The notes under the pieces are model-generated. The model searched no databases and was not told the origin of the DNA. It was given only the letters and a program-made list of their open reading frames with translations. Source: Fragum whitleyi (lineage: Eukaryota; Mollusca; Bivalvia; Cardiida; Cardiidae). Taken from it: a DNA stretch of 64,000 nucleotides. The stretch lies in NCBI GenBank assembly GCA_948146395.1, contig OX411559.1:25126010-25190009 (forward strand), in the 5' to 3' direction. The number at the start of each line of letters is the position of its first letter. Positions within the stretch are counted from its first letter, which is position 1. Positions 1 through 10,740 of this stretch are shown here, one piece after another. Made by a program: the position numbers and the translations under genes.

Positions 1-490
1 AGGAAGGATTTTACGGTTCATTGATTTTTGCCTAAGTTATGCCCCTTAAAACTTAGTCTCTGGGTCCACTTTTCTTGTCAACGCAACTCCTCCTAAGTTT
101 CCGGCTGGATCTTCTTGAAACTTGGTCAATGTTATCACCTCAATTGGTAGATGTGCATGAAGGAAGGATTTTATGGTTTGTTGATTTTTGCCTGAGTTAT
201 GCCCCTTAAAAACTTAGTATCTAGGGCTCATTGAAATTGCAGCCTTTTGAACACAAATCCTCCTTACTTTTTGTCTTTATTTAAATGAAACTTGGTCAAT
301 GTCATCACCATAATTTGAAGATGTACATGGATCAAGGATTTTATGGCTCATTTATTTCCCTGAATTATGCCCCCTTAAAACTTAGTGCCTGGGGCTTATT
401 GAAATTGCAGCCATGTGAAGGCAACTCCTCCTAACTTTTTGTCTTGATTTAAATGAAACTTGGTCATTTTCAATTTGGTTCTGTCAAAAT
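1..490. repeat. Tandem repeat remnant cut by window edge
   Basis: Three diverged units of roughly 165 bp follow one another, each containing GTTATGCCCCTTAAAACTTAG or a close variant (near 37, 199 and 366) and then 'gcaactcctcct...gaaacttggtcaatg'. The left part lies outside the window. The unit style matches the internal arrays of the Helentron-like elements elsewhere in the window, but neither terminus is visible. Confidence 0.6.
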
Positions 491-574
491 AAGTAGTGTC
501 TACAATTATTTCTGTGAAACAGCAGCAATGTGGCGGCGTATTTTGTGACGATGGCACTCTTGTTCACAGGTAGA

Positions 575-725
575 ATTTGTGGGAAAGGGTGTACTCAGAA
601 TTTACAGTTGAAGTCTTGAGGCAAGTTCATTATATGAAGACTTTGGGAACATGAATTTGTAGGAAAGGGTGTACTGTAAATGTATATATTAAGGTATACT
701 TAATGACACTAGTCCATTACATGTA
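575..725 (+). pseudogene. Decayed C2H2 finger-2 fragment, two tandem copies
   Basis: At 577-601 the bases read in one frame as ICGKGCTQ, matching the start of finger 2 in the exon at 7337 ([13 protein letters not shown]). A second copy about 85 bp on (652-680) has a stop inside it. Frames are lost after the match and there is no splice acceptor directly upstream. I read this as the eroded tail of a further terminal exon, like the decayed copies behind exons 1-3. It suggests the exon array continues upstream of the window. The match is short, so confidence is moderate. Confidence 0.5.
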
Positions 726-1389
726 GACTTTGGAAAAAAAAATAATCAGAGATTACATCTGAAATAGCATATCAAGGTTAAGCTTAAACATATTGTAATT
801 ATATTGGTACTTTCGATAGATTTGCACTGACGGTATAATGTGAATTACTTAGATAATTAGAAGATACATAGCATTTGAATAGTTTTTTAGACATCCATTT
901 TCTAATGGCAATGTGACACCAAATGGTAGAATAGAATGATCCTGAAACTAAACAGTTCTGGAAAATGATTTCATTCTCAAATTTGTTAAACTTTTTCTTG
1001 ATAATACAAGATTCTTGATAATACAAGAGGTGCTTTTAATATCTATGATACATAGATATAAAAAATCTAGCATCAAGACTTTGGCATGTAACGAAGAGGA
1101 TATATTACTAAAGCATCACTAAAGTATCCAGCTCAGAATAATCTTTCACAATTTCATCACAACTTCTGTCAAGCCATTTTTGAAACGAATTCCTAGAATA
1201 CTTAAAGGCCGTGATCACTGTTTAAGTTCTCAAGTTAAAAATAAGCCTTTCTGGAACATGCATGTAGCTCCTACTTCTCAAAATATATTTATGGATATTG
1301 AATTGAGCTCATGGAATACTGAATTGATAAACAAGTCATACGTTTGTGTAATTGATGAAAATATTTGTCCTTATAGAAGTCAAACAGGC

Positions 1390-3207
1390 TATATATTGCT
1401 TTGCACTAATCTTGTCAGTCAGTTGTCCCTCAGTCTGTCGGTAGAACTTTTTTTGTCTGGAGCATATTGCTAAAAGTAATGTATGCTAGAAACATGAAAC
1501 TTCACAGGTGGATTGATCTCACTAAGGAGAAGCGCAGTGCACAAGAACCATAACTCTACTCATCATATTTTTAGCTCACCTGAGCACGAAGTGCTCAAGG
1601 TGAGCTTTTGTGGTTAGGTGGATGTCCGTCGTCCGTCGTCAGTCGTCCGTCGTGCGTCGTGCGTCGTCCGTCGTCAACATTTGCCTTGTATGCACTCTAG
1701 AGGCCACATTTTTTGCCCGATCGACTTAAAATTTGGTCAGAATGATTGTCTTGATCAAATCTCGGTTGAGTTCGAAATTGGGTCAAGTGAGGTCAAAAAC
1801 TAGGTCACAGGGTCAAATAATAGAAAAACCTTGTATGCACTCTAGGGGAGTTATTTTTTGCCCAATCAACCTGAATTTTGGTCAGAATGATTGTTTTGAT
1901 GAAATCTTGGACGAGTTCGAAATTGGGTCAACTGGGGTCAAAAACTAGGTCACAGGGTCAATTCATAGAAAAACCTTGTATGCACTCTAGAGGCCACATT
2001 TTTTTCCCAATCAACCTGAAATTTGGTCAGAATGAATGTCTTGATGTAATCTCGGACGAGTTCGAAATTGGGTCAACTGGGGTCAAAAACTAGGTCACTG
2101 GGTCAAATCATAGAAAAACCTTGTATGCACTCTAGAGGCCACATTTTTTGCCCTATCAACCCGAATTTTGGTCAGAATGATTGTCTTGATCAAATCTCGG
2201 ATGAGTTCTAAATTGGGTCAACTGGGGTCAAAAACTAGGTAACAGGGTCAAATAATAGAAAAACCTTGTATGCACTCTAGAAGCCACATTTTTTGCCCAA
2301 TCAACCTGAAATTTGGTCAGAAATGATGGTCTTGATGCAATTCTTCATGAGTATTAAATTGGGTCAACAGGGGTCAAAAACTAGGTCACATGGTCAAATC
2401 TTAGAAAAACCTTGTATGCACTCTAGAGGCCACATTTTTTGCTGGATTAACCTGAAATTCGGTCAGAATGATTGTCTTGATGAAATCTCTGAAGAGTTCA
2501 AAATCGGGTCAACTTGGATCACAAACTAGGTCACGGCATCAAATCTTATAAAAACCTTGTATGCACTCTAGATTCAACAATTTTTGCCCAATCAACCTGA
2601 AATTTGGTCAGAAAGAATGTCTCGATGAAATCTGGGATGATTTCGATATTGGGTCAACTAGGGTAAAAAACTAGGTCACATAGTCGATTTCTTAGAAAAC
2701 CTTGTATGCACTCTAGAGGCCACATTTTTTGCTGGATCAACCTGAAATTTGATCAGTATGATTATCTTGATGAACTCTAAGACGAGTTCGAAATTGGGTC
2801 AACTGGGGTCAAAAAATATGTCTTGGGGTCAAATCTTAGAAAAACCTTGTATGCATTCTAGAGGCCACTTTTTTTGTTCAATCAACATGAAATTTCGTCA
2901 GAATGATTGAATTGATGCAATTTTTGATGAGTATGAAATTGGGTCAACTGGGGTCAAAAACTAGGTCACGGAATCAAATAATAGAAAATCCTTGTAAGTC
3001 AACCTGAAAATTGTAAAAAAGGTATTATCAGGTTGTACAGAGGCAGAAGAATATTGAAAAAAATTAGACAGTTCATTCAGGTGAGCGATTAAGGGCCACT
3101 ATGGCCCTCTTGTTTGAGTTACTGCCATTTGTTGAATGACAAAGAGTAGGCCATTGATCTGCATTATTGGGGAGCATGCATCTTTTACAAACAGTGCTTG
3201 TTTTAGA
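1390..3207 (+). mobile_element. Repeat family J, split by a later insertion
   Basis: Bases 1390-1571 (from 'tatattgctttgcact' to 'aaccataactctactcatc') and 3116-3207 ('gagttactgccatttg...cagtgcttgtttt') together match the uninterrupted relatives at 54112-54385 and 57750-58028. The element at 1573-3115 sits inside it. The copy lacks the G-rich/C-rich head hairpin seen in the other copies. Confidence 0.6.
1573..3115 (+). mobile_element. HINE/pearl-like element A1 with nine 145-bp tandem units
   Basis: The head palindrome AGCTCACCTGAGCAC/GTGCTCAAGGTGAGCT (1573-1606) is followed by a GTCCGTCGT microsatellite, then units spaced exactly 145 bp (CCTTGTATGCACTCTAG at 1684, 1829, 1974, 2119, 2264 and onward), and a tail hairpin GGGCCACTATGGCCC followed by TCTTGTTT (3093-3115). 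No open transposase frame is present. The architecture fits non-autonomous Helentron-type elements. The short apparent ORFs here are repeats of the same unit read through. Confidence 0.75.
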
Positions 3208-3349
3208 CAGACTCCAGTAGCGAAGTTGAATATTAATATCTTAACCCTTTGCTGTTTGATCCCTGCTTTTTACGTGTCTGTGATTTTATGATTGAGAAAA
3301 CATTGTGAAAAAAGAAGAAATTGCTTATGACAAGCAATTTCTTCTTTTT

Positions 3350-5544
3350 AGTCCCCTACCGGTGTTCACACTGGAGGGGACTATAGGTTTGCCCTCCGTC
3401 TGTCCGTCCGTCTGTCCGTCCGTCCGTCTGTCCGCTCAAATCTGGATCCCGCGATAACTTAATAACTAAGCAAGCGTTTTTGATGAAAGTTGGTATATGA
3501 CTAGATGGCAATGTGTAGATTATGCACATCATTTCATTTTTGTTTTTAGCTCCACTGGCTGAAAGCCACTGGGGCTATTGTCATGGCGTTGTGTCCGTCG
3601 TGCGTCCGTCCGTCCGTCCGTCCGTCCGTGCGTGCGTCCGGTCGTAAACTTTTCTTTAAAAATCTTCTCCTCAGAAACTACTGGATGGATTTCAACCAAA
3701 CTTCACAGGAATGATCCTTGGGTGACCCTCTTTCAAAGTTGTTCAAGAAATTTTGATCCAATGAAAAACATGGATTTAATGGGCGTGGCTTATTTCCAAA
3801 TATGGTAAAAAGTGAGTTTTCTCAGATTCTAATCAATGGATACCAATTAAATTTTACATGAATAATCCTTGGGTGACCCTTTATCAGTTTACAAAAAATC
3901 TTTGTGATCTGATGGAAAATATGCATTTTATGGGCGGAGGTCATTTCTCTATATGTTATATAATGGAAACTTTGAAAATCATTTTCTCTTAATCTAACTG
4001 ATGGATATCAACCAAATTTCACTTGAATGATCCTTGAGTGACCCTTTATCAGTTTACAAAAAATCATTGTGATTGGATGAAAAACATGCATTTTATGGGC
4101 GGAGGTCATTTCTCTATAAGTTATATAGTGGAAACTTTGAAAATCATTTTCTCAGAATGTAACTGATGGATATCAACCAAATTTCACTGGAATGATCCTT
4201 GAGTAACACTTTATCAATTTACCAAAAATTATTTTGATTGGATGAAAAATATGCATTTTATGGGCAGAGGTCATTTCTCTATATGCTATATAGTGGAAAC
4301 TTTGAAAATCATTTTCTCAGAATTTGATTTTTGGATATCAATTAAATTTCACTGGAATGATACTTGAGTGACCCTTTATCAGTGTACCAAAAATTTTTTT
4401 GATTGGATGAAAAATATACATTTTATGGGTGGAGGTCAATTCTCAATATGTTAAATAGTGGAAACTATGAAAAACATTTTCTCAGAATGTGAATGATGGA
4501 TATCAATCAAACATTTTTTGGTATGATCTTTGGGTGACCCATTATCATGCAGTCAAAAATTATTTTGATTTGATGAAAAATATGTCTTTTAATAGCAGAG
4601 GTCATTTCTCTATCTGTTATATAGTTGAAACTTTGAAAATCATTTTCAACATCAGTAGAACCCCAAATATCTAAAAATCTAGTCAAAACATTTATTTGCT
4701 TTTACAAGAATTTCAAGTCTGTGGAGCGACTCAAGCCATTCATGGCTTTCTAGTTCGACTTAAATTGAGGTTGCTATGGTTACAGAAATAGTGAAAATAT
4801 GGCCAAAAATGGGATCCTGCAATAAGATAATAACTAAGCAAGCTAGTTTGATGAGACTTGGTATATGACTAGATGGCAATGTGTAGATTATGCACATCAT
4901 TTTATTTTTGTTTTTAGACTAAAATTGTTGTTGCTATGGTTACGGAAATAGTGAAAATATGGCAAAAAATATTGGATCCTGCGATAAGTTAATAAGTAAG
5001 CAAGCTAATTTGATGAGACTTGGTATATGACTAGATGGCAATGTGTAGATTATGCACATCATTTTATCTTTGTTCTTTGACAAAAAGTGCGGTTGCTATG
5101 GTAACGGAAATAGTGAAAATATGGCAAAAAATGGATCCTGCAATAACTTAATAACTAAGCAAGCTAACTTGATGAAACCTGTTTTAAAATGTAAAAAAAT
5201 TTATAAGCCATGTTAGTCAGGGTGGTGATGCAGCAGTATTAATCACCTCCAGTGAAAGTTCTCATTTCTTACCAACAAGACTGAAGAAAAACATCTTGGA
5301 TCAGACAAGGTAACTGTTATTGATACTATTTCTTGCATCTGTCTATTGCTTGCATGAATTGTATAGTGGGCACAGCAGAGACAACAACTCATGTAAGTCT
5401 TGTTTAACCCTTTCCAAAACAAGACCTGATTTTGACGTTCCTGATAGAATTGGCGTGGGAAAACATTGAGACAAAAGACCATAATGAGTCAATGTGAAGC
5501 CGGTAGGGGACTTTATGTGTTGCATACAACACCAGATACTTGTT
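3350..5544 (+). mobile_element. HINE-like element C, itself interrupted by element B1
   Basis: It starts with the hairpin GTCCCCTACCGG...GGAGGGGAC (3351-3387), followed by a CCGTCTGTCCGTCC run and tandem units of about 120-200 bp containing ACTTGGTATATGACTAGATG. It ends with CCGGTAGGGGAC (5500-5511), complementary to the head, then a TGTTGCATACAACA palindrome and ACTTGTT. The flanks are the two halves of MITE D, which fixes both borders within a T tract. Confidence 0.7.
3548..4754 (+). mobile_element. HINE-like element B1 (AGCTCCACTGGC family)
   Basis: The head palindrome AGCTCCACTGGC...GCCACTGGGGCT (3548-3576) is followed by a CGTCCGTCC microsatellite and units of about 165 bp ('gatccttgagtgaccctttatcag...'). 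The tail hairpin AAGCCATTCATGGCTT is followed by TCTAGTT. It lies inside element C: the interrupted C unit continues at 4755, as shown by comparison with the next C unit at about 4918. A second full copy lies at 41896-42652. Confidence 0.7.
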
Positions 5545-5744
5545 CCACACTATTTTCTACCAAACTGAACGATTATTTTTCAAATTAAATCCACTTTAAA
5601 TTTTTGTCTGCAAAACCTTTGAATTTGGACAGGTCCAAAATTTTGTAAAACAGGAAAGGGTTAAGCTTTTTGTAGGCACGACAATTAGGGTATTAATGAA
5701 CTGTAGATAAATTTGTTTCCATCTTTGATCTAACACATGACAAA

Positions 5745-5820
5745 GGTTTAGCGTAAGGCTGTGCTAGGCGTGTTTATATATACATTGTATATACACTTAG
5801 TACAGTATTGCACTGAACCC
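5745..5820. repeat. Foldback hairpin, family R (GGTTTAGYGCAA ends)
   Basis: A 76-bp imperfect inverted repeat runs from GGTTTAGCGTAA to TTGCACTGAACC, with a TATATACATTGTATATA core. Relatives lie at 20513-20584, 29434-29483, 41591-41659 and 49195-49265. They share the ends but have different cores. Confidence 0.6.
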
Positions 5821-5920
5821 TCAAATTGAGTAAATGTTCTGATCGTTATATTATATCAAATGCAGAGTTTTAGTGTCACATCAACAAAATGACTTAATTA
5901 AGACTCAAAGGGGTCCTTGC

Positions 5921-6159
5921 TTAACCCTAGTCATACTGAATTAAAATCCTCTTTCAAAATTGCACTCATATCAAAGAACTGAAAGCCCCAGAATGGAAGA
6001 TGATTTTTCTTTATGAAGAAATTGATTAACAACTCTGCCTTGAAAGAGGACAGACATGTGGTGTTGACTAAGATCAGACTGCACATAGGTGTAGGCTGAT
6101 CTCTGTCTATACCTCCTGTCAAAACAAGAATATTCCAGGTTCAGCATGACAAGGGTTAA
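5921..6159. mobile_element. TTAA-flanked MITE family E, copy 1
   Basis: TTAA-CCCTAGTCATACTGAA at the left is complementary to TTCAGCATGACAAGGG-TTAA at the right. The length is 239 bp with no coding capacity. The TTAA duplication and C-rich ends are piggyBac-like. Confidence 0.75.
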
Positions 6160-6235
6160 GTTTTGGGAGTTTCTGCTTTAAAAGTTGGCCATCTTCATTT
6201 GAGCTATTCTCATTTGTATAGACATGTACTTTAGT

Positions 6236-6608
6236 ATCAACTACAGAGAAGAATTGAAGACAGTTTTAAAAAATTCTTCAATTCATCTCTGAAGTTGATC
6301 CTCAGAGGCTTGGTCCTTAAGACTGTTGTATTAAAACGTTTTGAGGGTCCTGGCCACTTGTTTAACCCTTGTCATGCTGAATAAATTGTGGCTAAAAATT
6401 TTCATCAAAATCAAAGGGCAAAAAGCACTGAAAGTATCAACTGTAGGTCAGTTTTTATTTGAAAAACTAAATCTATTGACAATTCGGGTTTGAAAGTGAG
6501 AAACAGGTGGTGTAGACTAACATCAAGCTGCACATATGTGCAGGCTGATGTTTGTCTATAGCTCCTGCCAAGGCAGGAATATTCTGGGATCATCATGACA
6601 AGAGTTAA
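6236..6608. mobile_element. Foldback sequence followed by MITE E copy 2
   Basis: Bases 6236-6300 form an inverted repeat around AAGAATTGAAGAC/AATTCTTCAATTC. MITE E (6362-6608, TTAA flanked) follows the sequence GGTCCTGGCCACTTG. The same foldback, spacer and TTAA site recur at 8262-8632, where the MITE is in the opposite orientation. Confidence 0.65.
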
Positions 6609-6685
6609 GACTCTCATACTGGCTAAACCTGTGCCCCTTTTAACCTTGCAAATAAATATAAGTGACAAACTAAAAGTGTTAATCA

Positions 6686-7006
6686 AGGGTTCCGTATGTT
6701 TTCACTGGAAAGGATTTACATTGTGAAAGATAATGAGTTCCGAAATGTTGTAGCAGAACCATTACTGACCCACTACCTTAACCCTTTGCTGTTTAAAACC
6801 TGCTTTTTACGTGCCTGTGATTTTATGATTGAGAAAACATTGTGAAAAAAGAAGAAATTGCTTCTGACAAGCAATTTCTTCTTTTTCTACAGTATTTTCT
6901 ACCCTACTGAATGGTTGTTTTTCAAATTAACTCCACTTTAAATTTTCGTCTGCAAAGCCTTTGAATTTGGACAGGTCCAAAATTTTGTAAAACAGGAAAG
7001 GGTTAA
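6686..7006. mobile_element. MITE F fragment abutted by MITE D copy 2
   Basis: Bases 6686-6779 match the right part of MITE F (GATAATGAGTTCCGAAATG...CCACTACCTTA). MITE D occupies 6778-7006, with TTAA at both ends and a perfect central hairpin AGAAGAAATTGCTT/AAGCAATTTCTTCT. This is the intact 229-bp reference copy of family D. Confidence 0.7.
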
Positions 7007-7336
7007 AACAGTATATGAAAGTGAATTATTGTGAACTATTTCTCAACATTATACCACTTTTTAAAAACATCATGTAGAAATGTTAACATGTTGTTGTAAA
7101 TAAAAGATTTTATTGAATCTTCTGCTTTTATATGTTGTCCTTACTTGCTAAGATGTCCGATAGACGGTTTAGCTCTGTATCATCCTTTGACTTTCTAAAT
7201 GCCAAGTCTAGATTGAAATCTCAAAACAAATGTTTCTGTTGTGAGGACATGACTCAAGTATAGAGAACATGATTTAGATTTCAAACATGTAATGCAAATA
7301 GTAATGGTAAAAATTATAACCTGTTCTCATTTTCAG

Positions 7337-7527
7337 AGGGAATGCCCAAGTTCTACCCCTGCAGGTTTTGCCGAAAGTTGTTCCCAAGTCGGGGACTATT
7401 AGCAAGGCACGAAAGAATACATACTGGTGAAAAACCATACGTTTGTAAGATTTGTGGAAAAGGATGTACACAGAAAGGAAACTTGCTAACTCATATGGCA
7501 ACAGTTCATAATGTTTATGATAATTGA
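7337..7527 (+). CDS. Alternative 3'-terminal exon 1: two C2H2 zinc fingers
   Basis: The acceptor is TCATTTTCAG ending at 7336. The exon opens with two bases (AG) that complete a codon, then reads GMPKFYPC and encodes two C2H2 fingers joined by HTGEKPY, ending VYDN and a stop. Finger 1 is C-x2-C-x12-H-x3-H with helix SRGLLAR. Finger 2 is [17 protein letters not shown] with H-x4-H spacing and Cys in place of the usual core Phe. The ATG at 7342 is codon 2 of the exon and a poor candidate for a start. Such a domain alone would be too short for a regulator, so I infer a spliced C-terminal DNA-binding module of a larger protein, probably nuclear. Decayed tandem copies of finger 2 follow immediately. 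It is most like exons 2 and 3. The finger identification is secure; the alternative-exon role is inferred from the array. Confidence 0.88.
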
Positions 7528-7539
7528 TAATTACACTCG

Positions 7540-8200
7540 TATAAAGCCATTATGATGTTTGTGAAATTTGTGGGAAAGGATGGACACAGAAATGACACTT
7601 GCTTACACATTATGGCTACAATTCACAATGTTTATGATAACTGATAACAGTGGTCATTAAAACATAGTATTACATTATGTATGATTTGTTGATAAGGATG
7701 TATACAGAAAGGACACTTGCTAACACATATGACAAAAATTCATAATGTTTATGATAACTGATTACCATGGTCATTAAAACATACATTTTGTATGATTTTG
7801 TTGATAAAGGACACTTGCTTACACATATGACAACAATTTATAATGTTTATGATAACTGATAACCATGGTCATTAAAACATACATTTGTATGATATGTTGA
7901 TAGGATGTACACAGAAAAGACACTTGCTTACACTTTTGGTTACTGTTCATGATGTTTATGCTAACTGATAACAATTGTAACTAAAACTATACATTTGTTG
8001 AATAAGTGTAAAAGAATTACACTAAAGAACACTAAGTCTTGTTATTAGATATAACAACATATCAAAATGTTTATGATAACTGAAAACCATGGTCGGTAAA
8101 AACTATACAATAATAGAAAAAATTACAATCCAAGGAACTTGCTTACTCTTAGCAACAGTTCATGTTTATGTTAAAAGAAAACCATGGCACTGATTTGGCA
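7540..8200 (+). pseudogene. Tandem decayed copies of finger 2 plus 3'UTR of exon 1
   Basis: Five or six units of about 105-115 bp repeat the end of exon 1 and what follows it: 'atttgtgggaaaggatg..acacagaaa..acacttgcttacaca..atg..aca..ttcataatgtttatgataactgata' (starting near 7558, 7678, 7788, 7885 and weaker after 8000). All carry stops or frameshifts. They are probably untranslated and part of the 3' end of the transcript or just downstream. Confidence 0.7.
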
Positions 8201-8261
8201 ATGTTGTTATATGTGGCAACTGATATCCCCATTAATAATACATCAAAATTAATATTTTTAG

Positions 8262-8632
8262 TATCAACTTAAGAAAAGAACTGAAGACCGTTTTCATTTA
8301 TTCTTCAATTCATCTCCAAAGTGATGGCAAGAGGGTCGGTCCTATAGACTCGCATTAAAAAGTTTTGAGAGTACTGGCCACTTATTTAATCATTGTCATG
8401 CTGAGCCAGGAATATTCCTGCTTTGGCAGGAGCTATAGACAAACATCAGCCTGCACATATGTGCAGTCTGATGTTAGCCTACACCACCTGTTTCTGACTT
8501 TCAAACCAGAATTGTCAATAGATTTAATTTTTCAAACAAAAATTAACCTTTAGTTGATAATTTCAGTGCTTTTTTCCCTATGATTTTGATGAAAATTTAT
8601 AGCCAAAAATTAATTAGCATGACAAGGGTTAA
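8262..8632. mobile_element. Foldback sequence followed by MITE E copy 3 (inverted)
   Basis: This repeats the arrangement at 6236-6608: an inverted repeat (8262-8323), then GAGTACTGGCCACTT, then a TTAA-flanked MITE E (8386-8632). Here the MITE runs in the other orientation (CCAGGAATATTCC near the left end). Confidence 0.65.
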
Positions 8633-8689
8633 CTGTCAAATTTTGAGAAAAAAAGTCATACACATCAAGCATTTAACTTGATTGGTAAG

Positions 8690-9300
8690 TGATGTTGCCT
8701 TCATATCTCACATGACGATTGCTTTGGACAAGACCTTTCTGATGGTACCATCTTCAAGGTCATCGGTCAAGCTCAAGTTCATTTTCTAAGGTCAAATTTT
8801 TGTAAAATTAAGATAAGCCATAACTTTGGATAGGTAAGGCCTTGAAATTTCATATACATGTGCATTGCTTGTGACAAGACCTTCACATGGAAATCAATGT
8901 CAAAGTCATAGGTCAAGGTCATTCAGTGGATGTCACTCATTTATGACATAAAAACATTTTGCTTAAACTTTTGATTGGTAAAGGCACTTACTGTATATAA
9001 GTGGTAAAAAGCAACATCTTTATATTGGCTGTTTGGAGAAAACCAGAAATATTATAGTCACTTCTGTGTTGTTTGTGTTGGTGTTTGCTTTGGCCTTGAT
9101 TTTGGGTGTTGGTTTGACAAAATTTAACCTTAGTTATATCTCTGTTGCTATTCGATATATCTTCTTGAAACTTGGCATGTTGTTTCACCATCACAAGAAC
9201 GAACCAGACTGTCAAGGCAGATAATTCTGGAAGCTTTTTTCTAAGAGTTATGCCCCTTTATCAACTTATAATTGTTGCATTATCCAGCATCTACAGGGGA
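8690..9300. repeat. Degenerate tandem repeats rich in 'caaggtcat'
   Basis: This stretch between exons 1 and 2 has diverged repeats ('gacaagacctt', 'aaggtcat.ggtcaag', 'gttatgcccctttatcaactta'). They resemble the internal units of the elements at 1-490 and 58722-59690. No termini are visible, and overlapping ORFs on both strands are chance readings. Confidence 0.45.
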
Positions 9301-9356
9301 GTGTTACACTCGTAGGTGGTGCTCTTATTTGACATTCTTACAACATAGGATCTACA

Positions 9357-9707
9357 TACAGTTAAACTTGTGTTAAGCAACCACTTAAGGGACCACCAAA
9401 AAGCGGTCGTTAATGGGAATGGCCGCTTTATACGAAATGACATAATGAATGGGATAGTTCATTTTGATAGCATTTATCGATTGTTGGTCAAGTTATACTG
9501 AATCTTATGATGTTCGAACCTATTAGAATTGTCTTATTGAGACGATTTAATGGGTTCCAACAACATAAGACTCAACAATAGCCAATTTTCCTTTAAAAAT
9601 GTGCTCTTTTGCATAGATTTTGCTTACAATGAGGGGACTTTTTATGGTGGTTGCTTAATAAAATTGGTCCCTTGATAGACTTAGTCGCGCGATCTATATC
9701 GACTGTA
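9357..9707. mobile_element. Inverted-repeat MITE family G, copy 1
   Basis: It begins TACAGTTAAACTTGTG followed by TTAAGCAACCACTTAAGGGACCACC and ends ATATCGACTGTA. Related copies lie at 37308-37563 and 54424-55016, with a 5' fragment at 51738-51830. The ends are TACAGT/ACTGTA and are probably flanked by TA. No coding capacity. Confidence 0.6.
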
Positions 9708-9817
9708 TTTATGAATGAAACCCTTTACAGAAAAAATTGGCAGTCACAGAGGCATTGGTGTTAAACAAACACATCTTGTTATCTTCTAATTATGGCATAC
9801 AATGGGAGACTTTTGTG

Positions 9818-10156
9818 TGTTATCTCCCTTGTTTTTCTGTGGATCAAATCAAAGGTGCTCCAAAATCGTTAGCAATCCTTTAAGAAATTTTCCTTGGATT
9901 TTATCCGTGGTTTCTATGGGGAAGTTATGAATTTTATTGTTGTAAATGCAAAATACTTATTCATGGAATTTGTATTTTATGTTAAAGTTTTGAAAAGTAA
10001 AGTAGAAAATTAATATTTATTTTACATTAAACATATCTTATAAATTGCGCAATATTTGATTTAGAGCTTATCTTTAAATCTTACAGTGAAAAGGAAATAA
10101 GGTAACCACTGATTTGGACCCTTTCTCCTTTGGGAGTATTTCAAGGGAGATAATCA
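9818..10156. mobile_element. MITE family H, copy 1 (TTATCTCCCTTG ends)
   Basis: GTTATCTCCCTTG near 9818 is complementary to CAAGGGAGATAATC near 10143-10156. The interior matches the second copy at 58182-58480 ('ccttggattttatccgtggtttctatgggg..gtt.tgaattttatt'). It ends about 100 bp before the exon 2 acceptor, so it lies in the intron close to the splice site. Confidence 0.55.
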
Positions 10157-10259
10157 ACCGATATTCCTCATCTGGTGACAAAGCTTTATTAGGGGAGCAT
10201 AATCTATCTCCTACAGCTTGTTTTTCTTTTCACTGACTGTGCACCTTCCTTGTTTTCAG

Positions 10260-10459
10260 ACAAAGGTATGCCAAAGTTGTTTTCTTGTGGATACTGTGGA
10301 AAAAGATTCCCAAGAAAAGGACAGCTGACAACACATGAGCTTATTCATACTGGCGAGAAACTGTTTGTTTGCAAGATATGTGGAAAAGCCTGTACACAGA
10401 AGGGAAATTTGCTTACACATATGGCAACAGTTCACAATGTGTATGATTTGGGAAAATGA
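10260..10459 (+). CDS. Alternative 3'-terminal exon 2: two C2H2 zinc fingers
   Basis: A long pyrimidine tract and TTGTTTTCAG (ending 10259) precede it. Two bases (AC) complete the incoming codon; it then reads KGMPKLFSC. Finger 1 is [18 protein letters not shown]3-H with helix RKGQLTT. The linker is HTGEKLF, a variant of TGEKPF. Finger 2 is [22 protein letters not shown], with Cys replacing the core Phe and H-x4-H spacing, identical in kind to exons 1 and 3. The exon ends VYDLGK and a stop. ATG at 10268 is internal to the shared GMPK motif and is not a credible start. An AATAAA lies at about 10624. The sequence is close to exon 3, including 3' flanks, so the two are duplicates. Role inferred as a C-terminal DNA-binding module of the shared upstream gene. 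Confidence 0.88.
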
Positions 10460-10461
10460 TA

Positions 10462-10740
10462 TATATCAGCTGAGGATGTACAAACAAGGGAAATTTGCTA
10501 ACAGATGTGGCAACTGTTCAGAATATATATGATTTTTGAAAATGGTCTGTTTTAGTTGATGTGGAAAGCTTAAAGGAAACTTGCTTACAAATCAGAACTT
10601 TACACAATGAGACTGATAAGTGACAATAAACAATATTGAGCAAAATTGTGCACAAAGAGGGACACTAGCTACAGTGAATTCTTTGTGAGAAGATTGGCAA
10701 CTTAGGTTTAACTCATGTGCAAGCTTGTAATATTTTGAAA
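10462..10740 (+). pseudogene. Decayed finger-2/3'UTR copies behind exon 2
   Basis: Segments such as 'gaggatgtacaaacaagggaaatttgctaacagatgtggcaactgttcagaatatatatgat' (10472-10533) and weaker copies to about 10700 repeat the [18 protein letters not shown] coding stretch with frameshifts and stops. They parallel the tails of exons 1 and 3. Confidence 0.6.

Larger units (their letters stand above)
3241..5664 (+). mobile_element. TTAA-flanked MITE family D, copy 1, interrupted
   Basis: The left half is 3241-3349 (TTAA-CCCTTTGCTGTTT... central hairpin arm AAGAAGAAATTGCTT). The right half is 5545-5664 (CCACACTATTTTC...GGAAAGGG-TTAA). Joined, they match the intact 229-bp copy at 6778-7006. TTAA target duplication plus CCCTTT ends are the signature of piggyBac-type non-autonomous elements. 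The interruption is element C. Confidence 0.75.

Noticed and set aside
1684..3000. CRISPR-like regular spacing of repeats
   Set aside because: Eukaryotic context, 145-bp contiguous units with no repeat/spacer alternation. They are minisatellite units of a mobile element.
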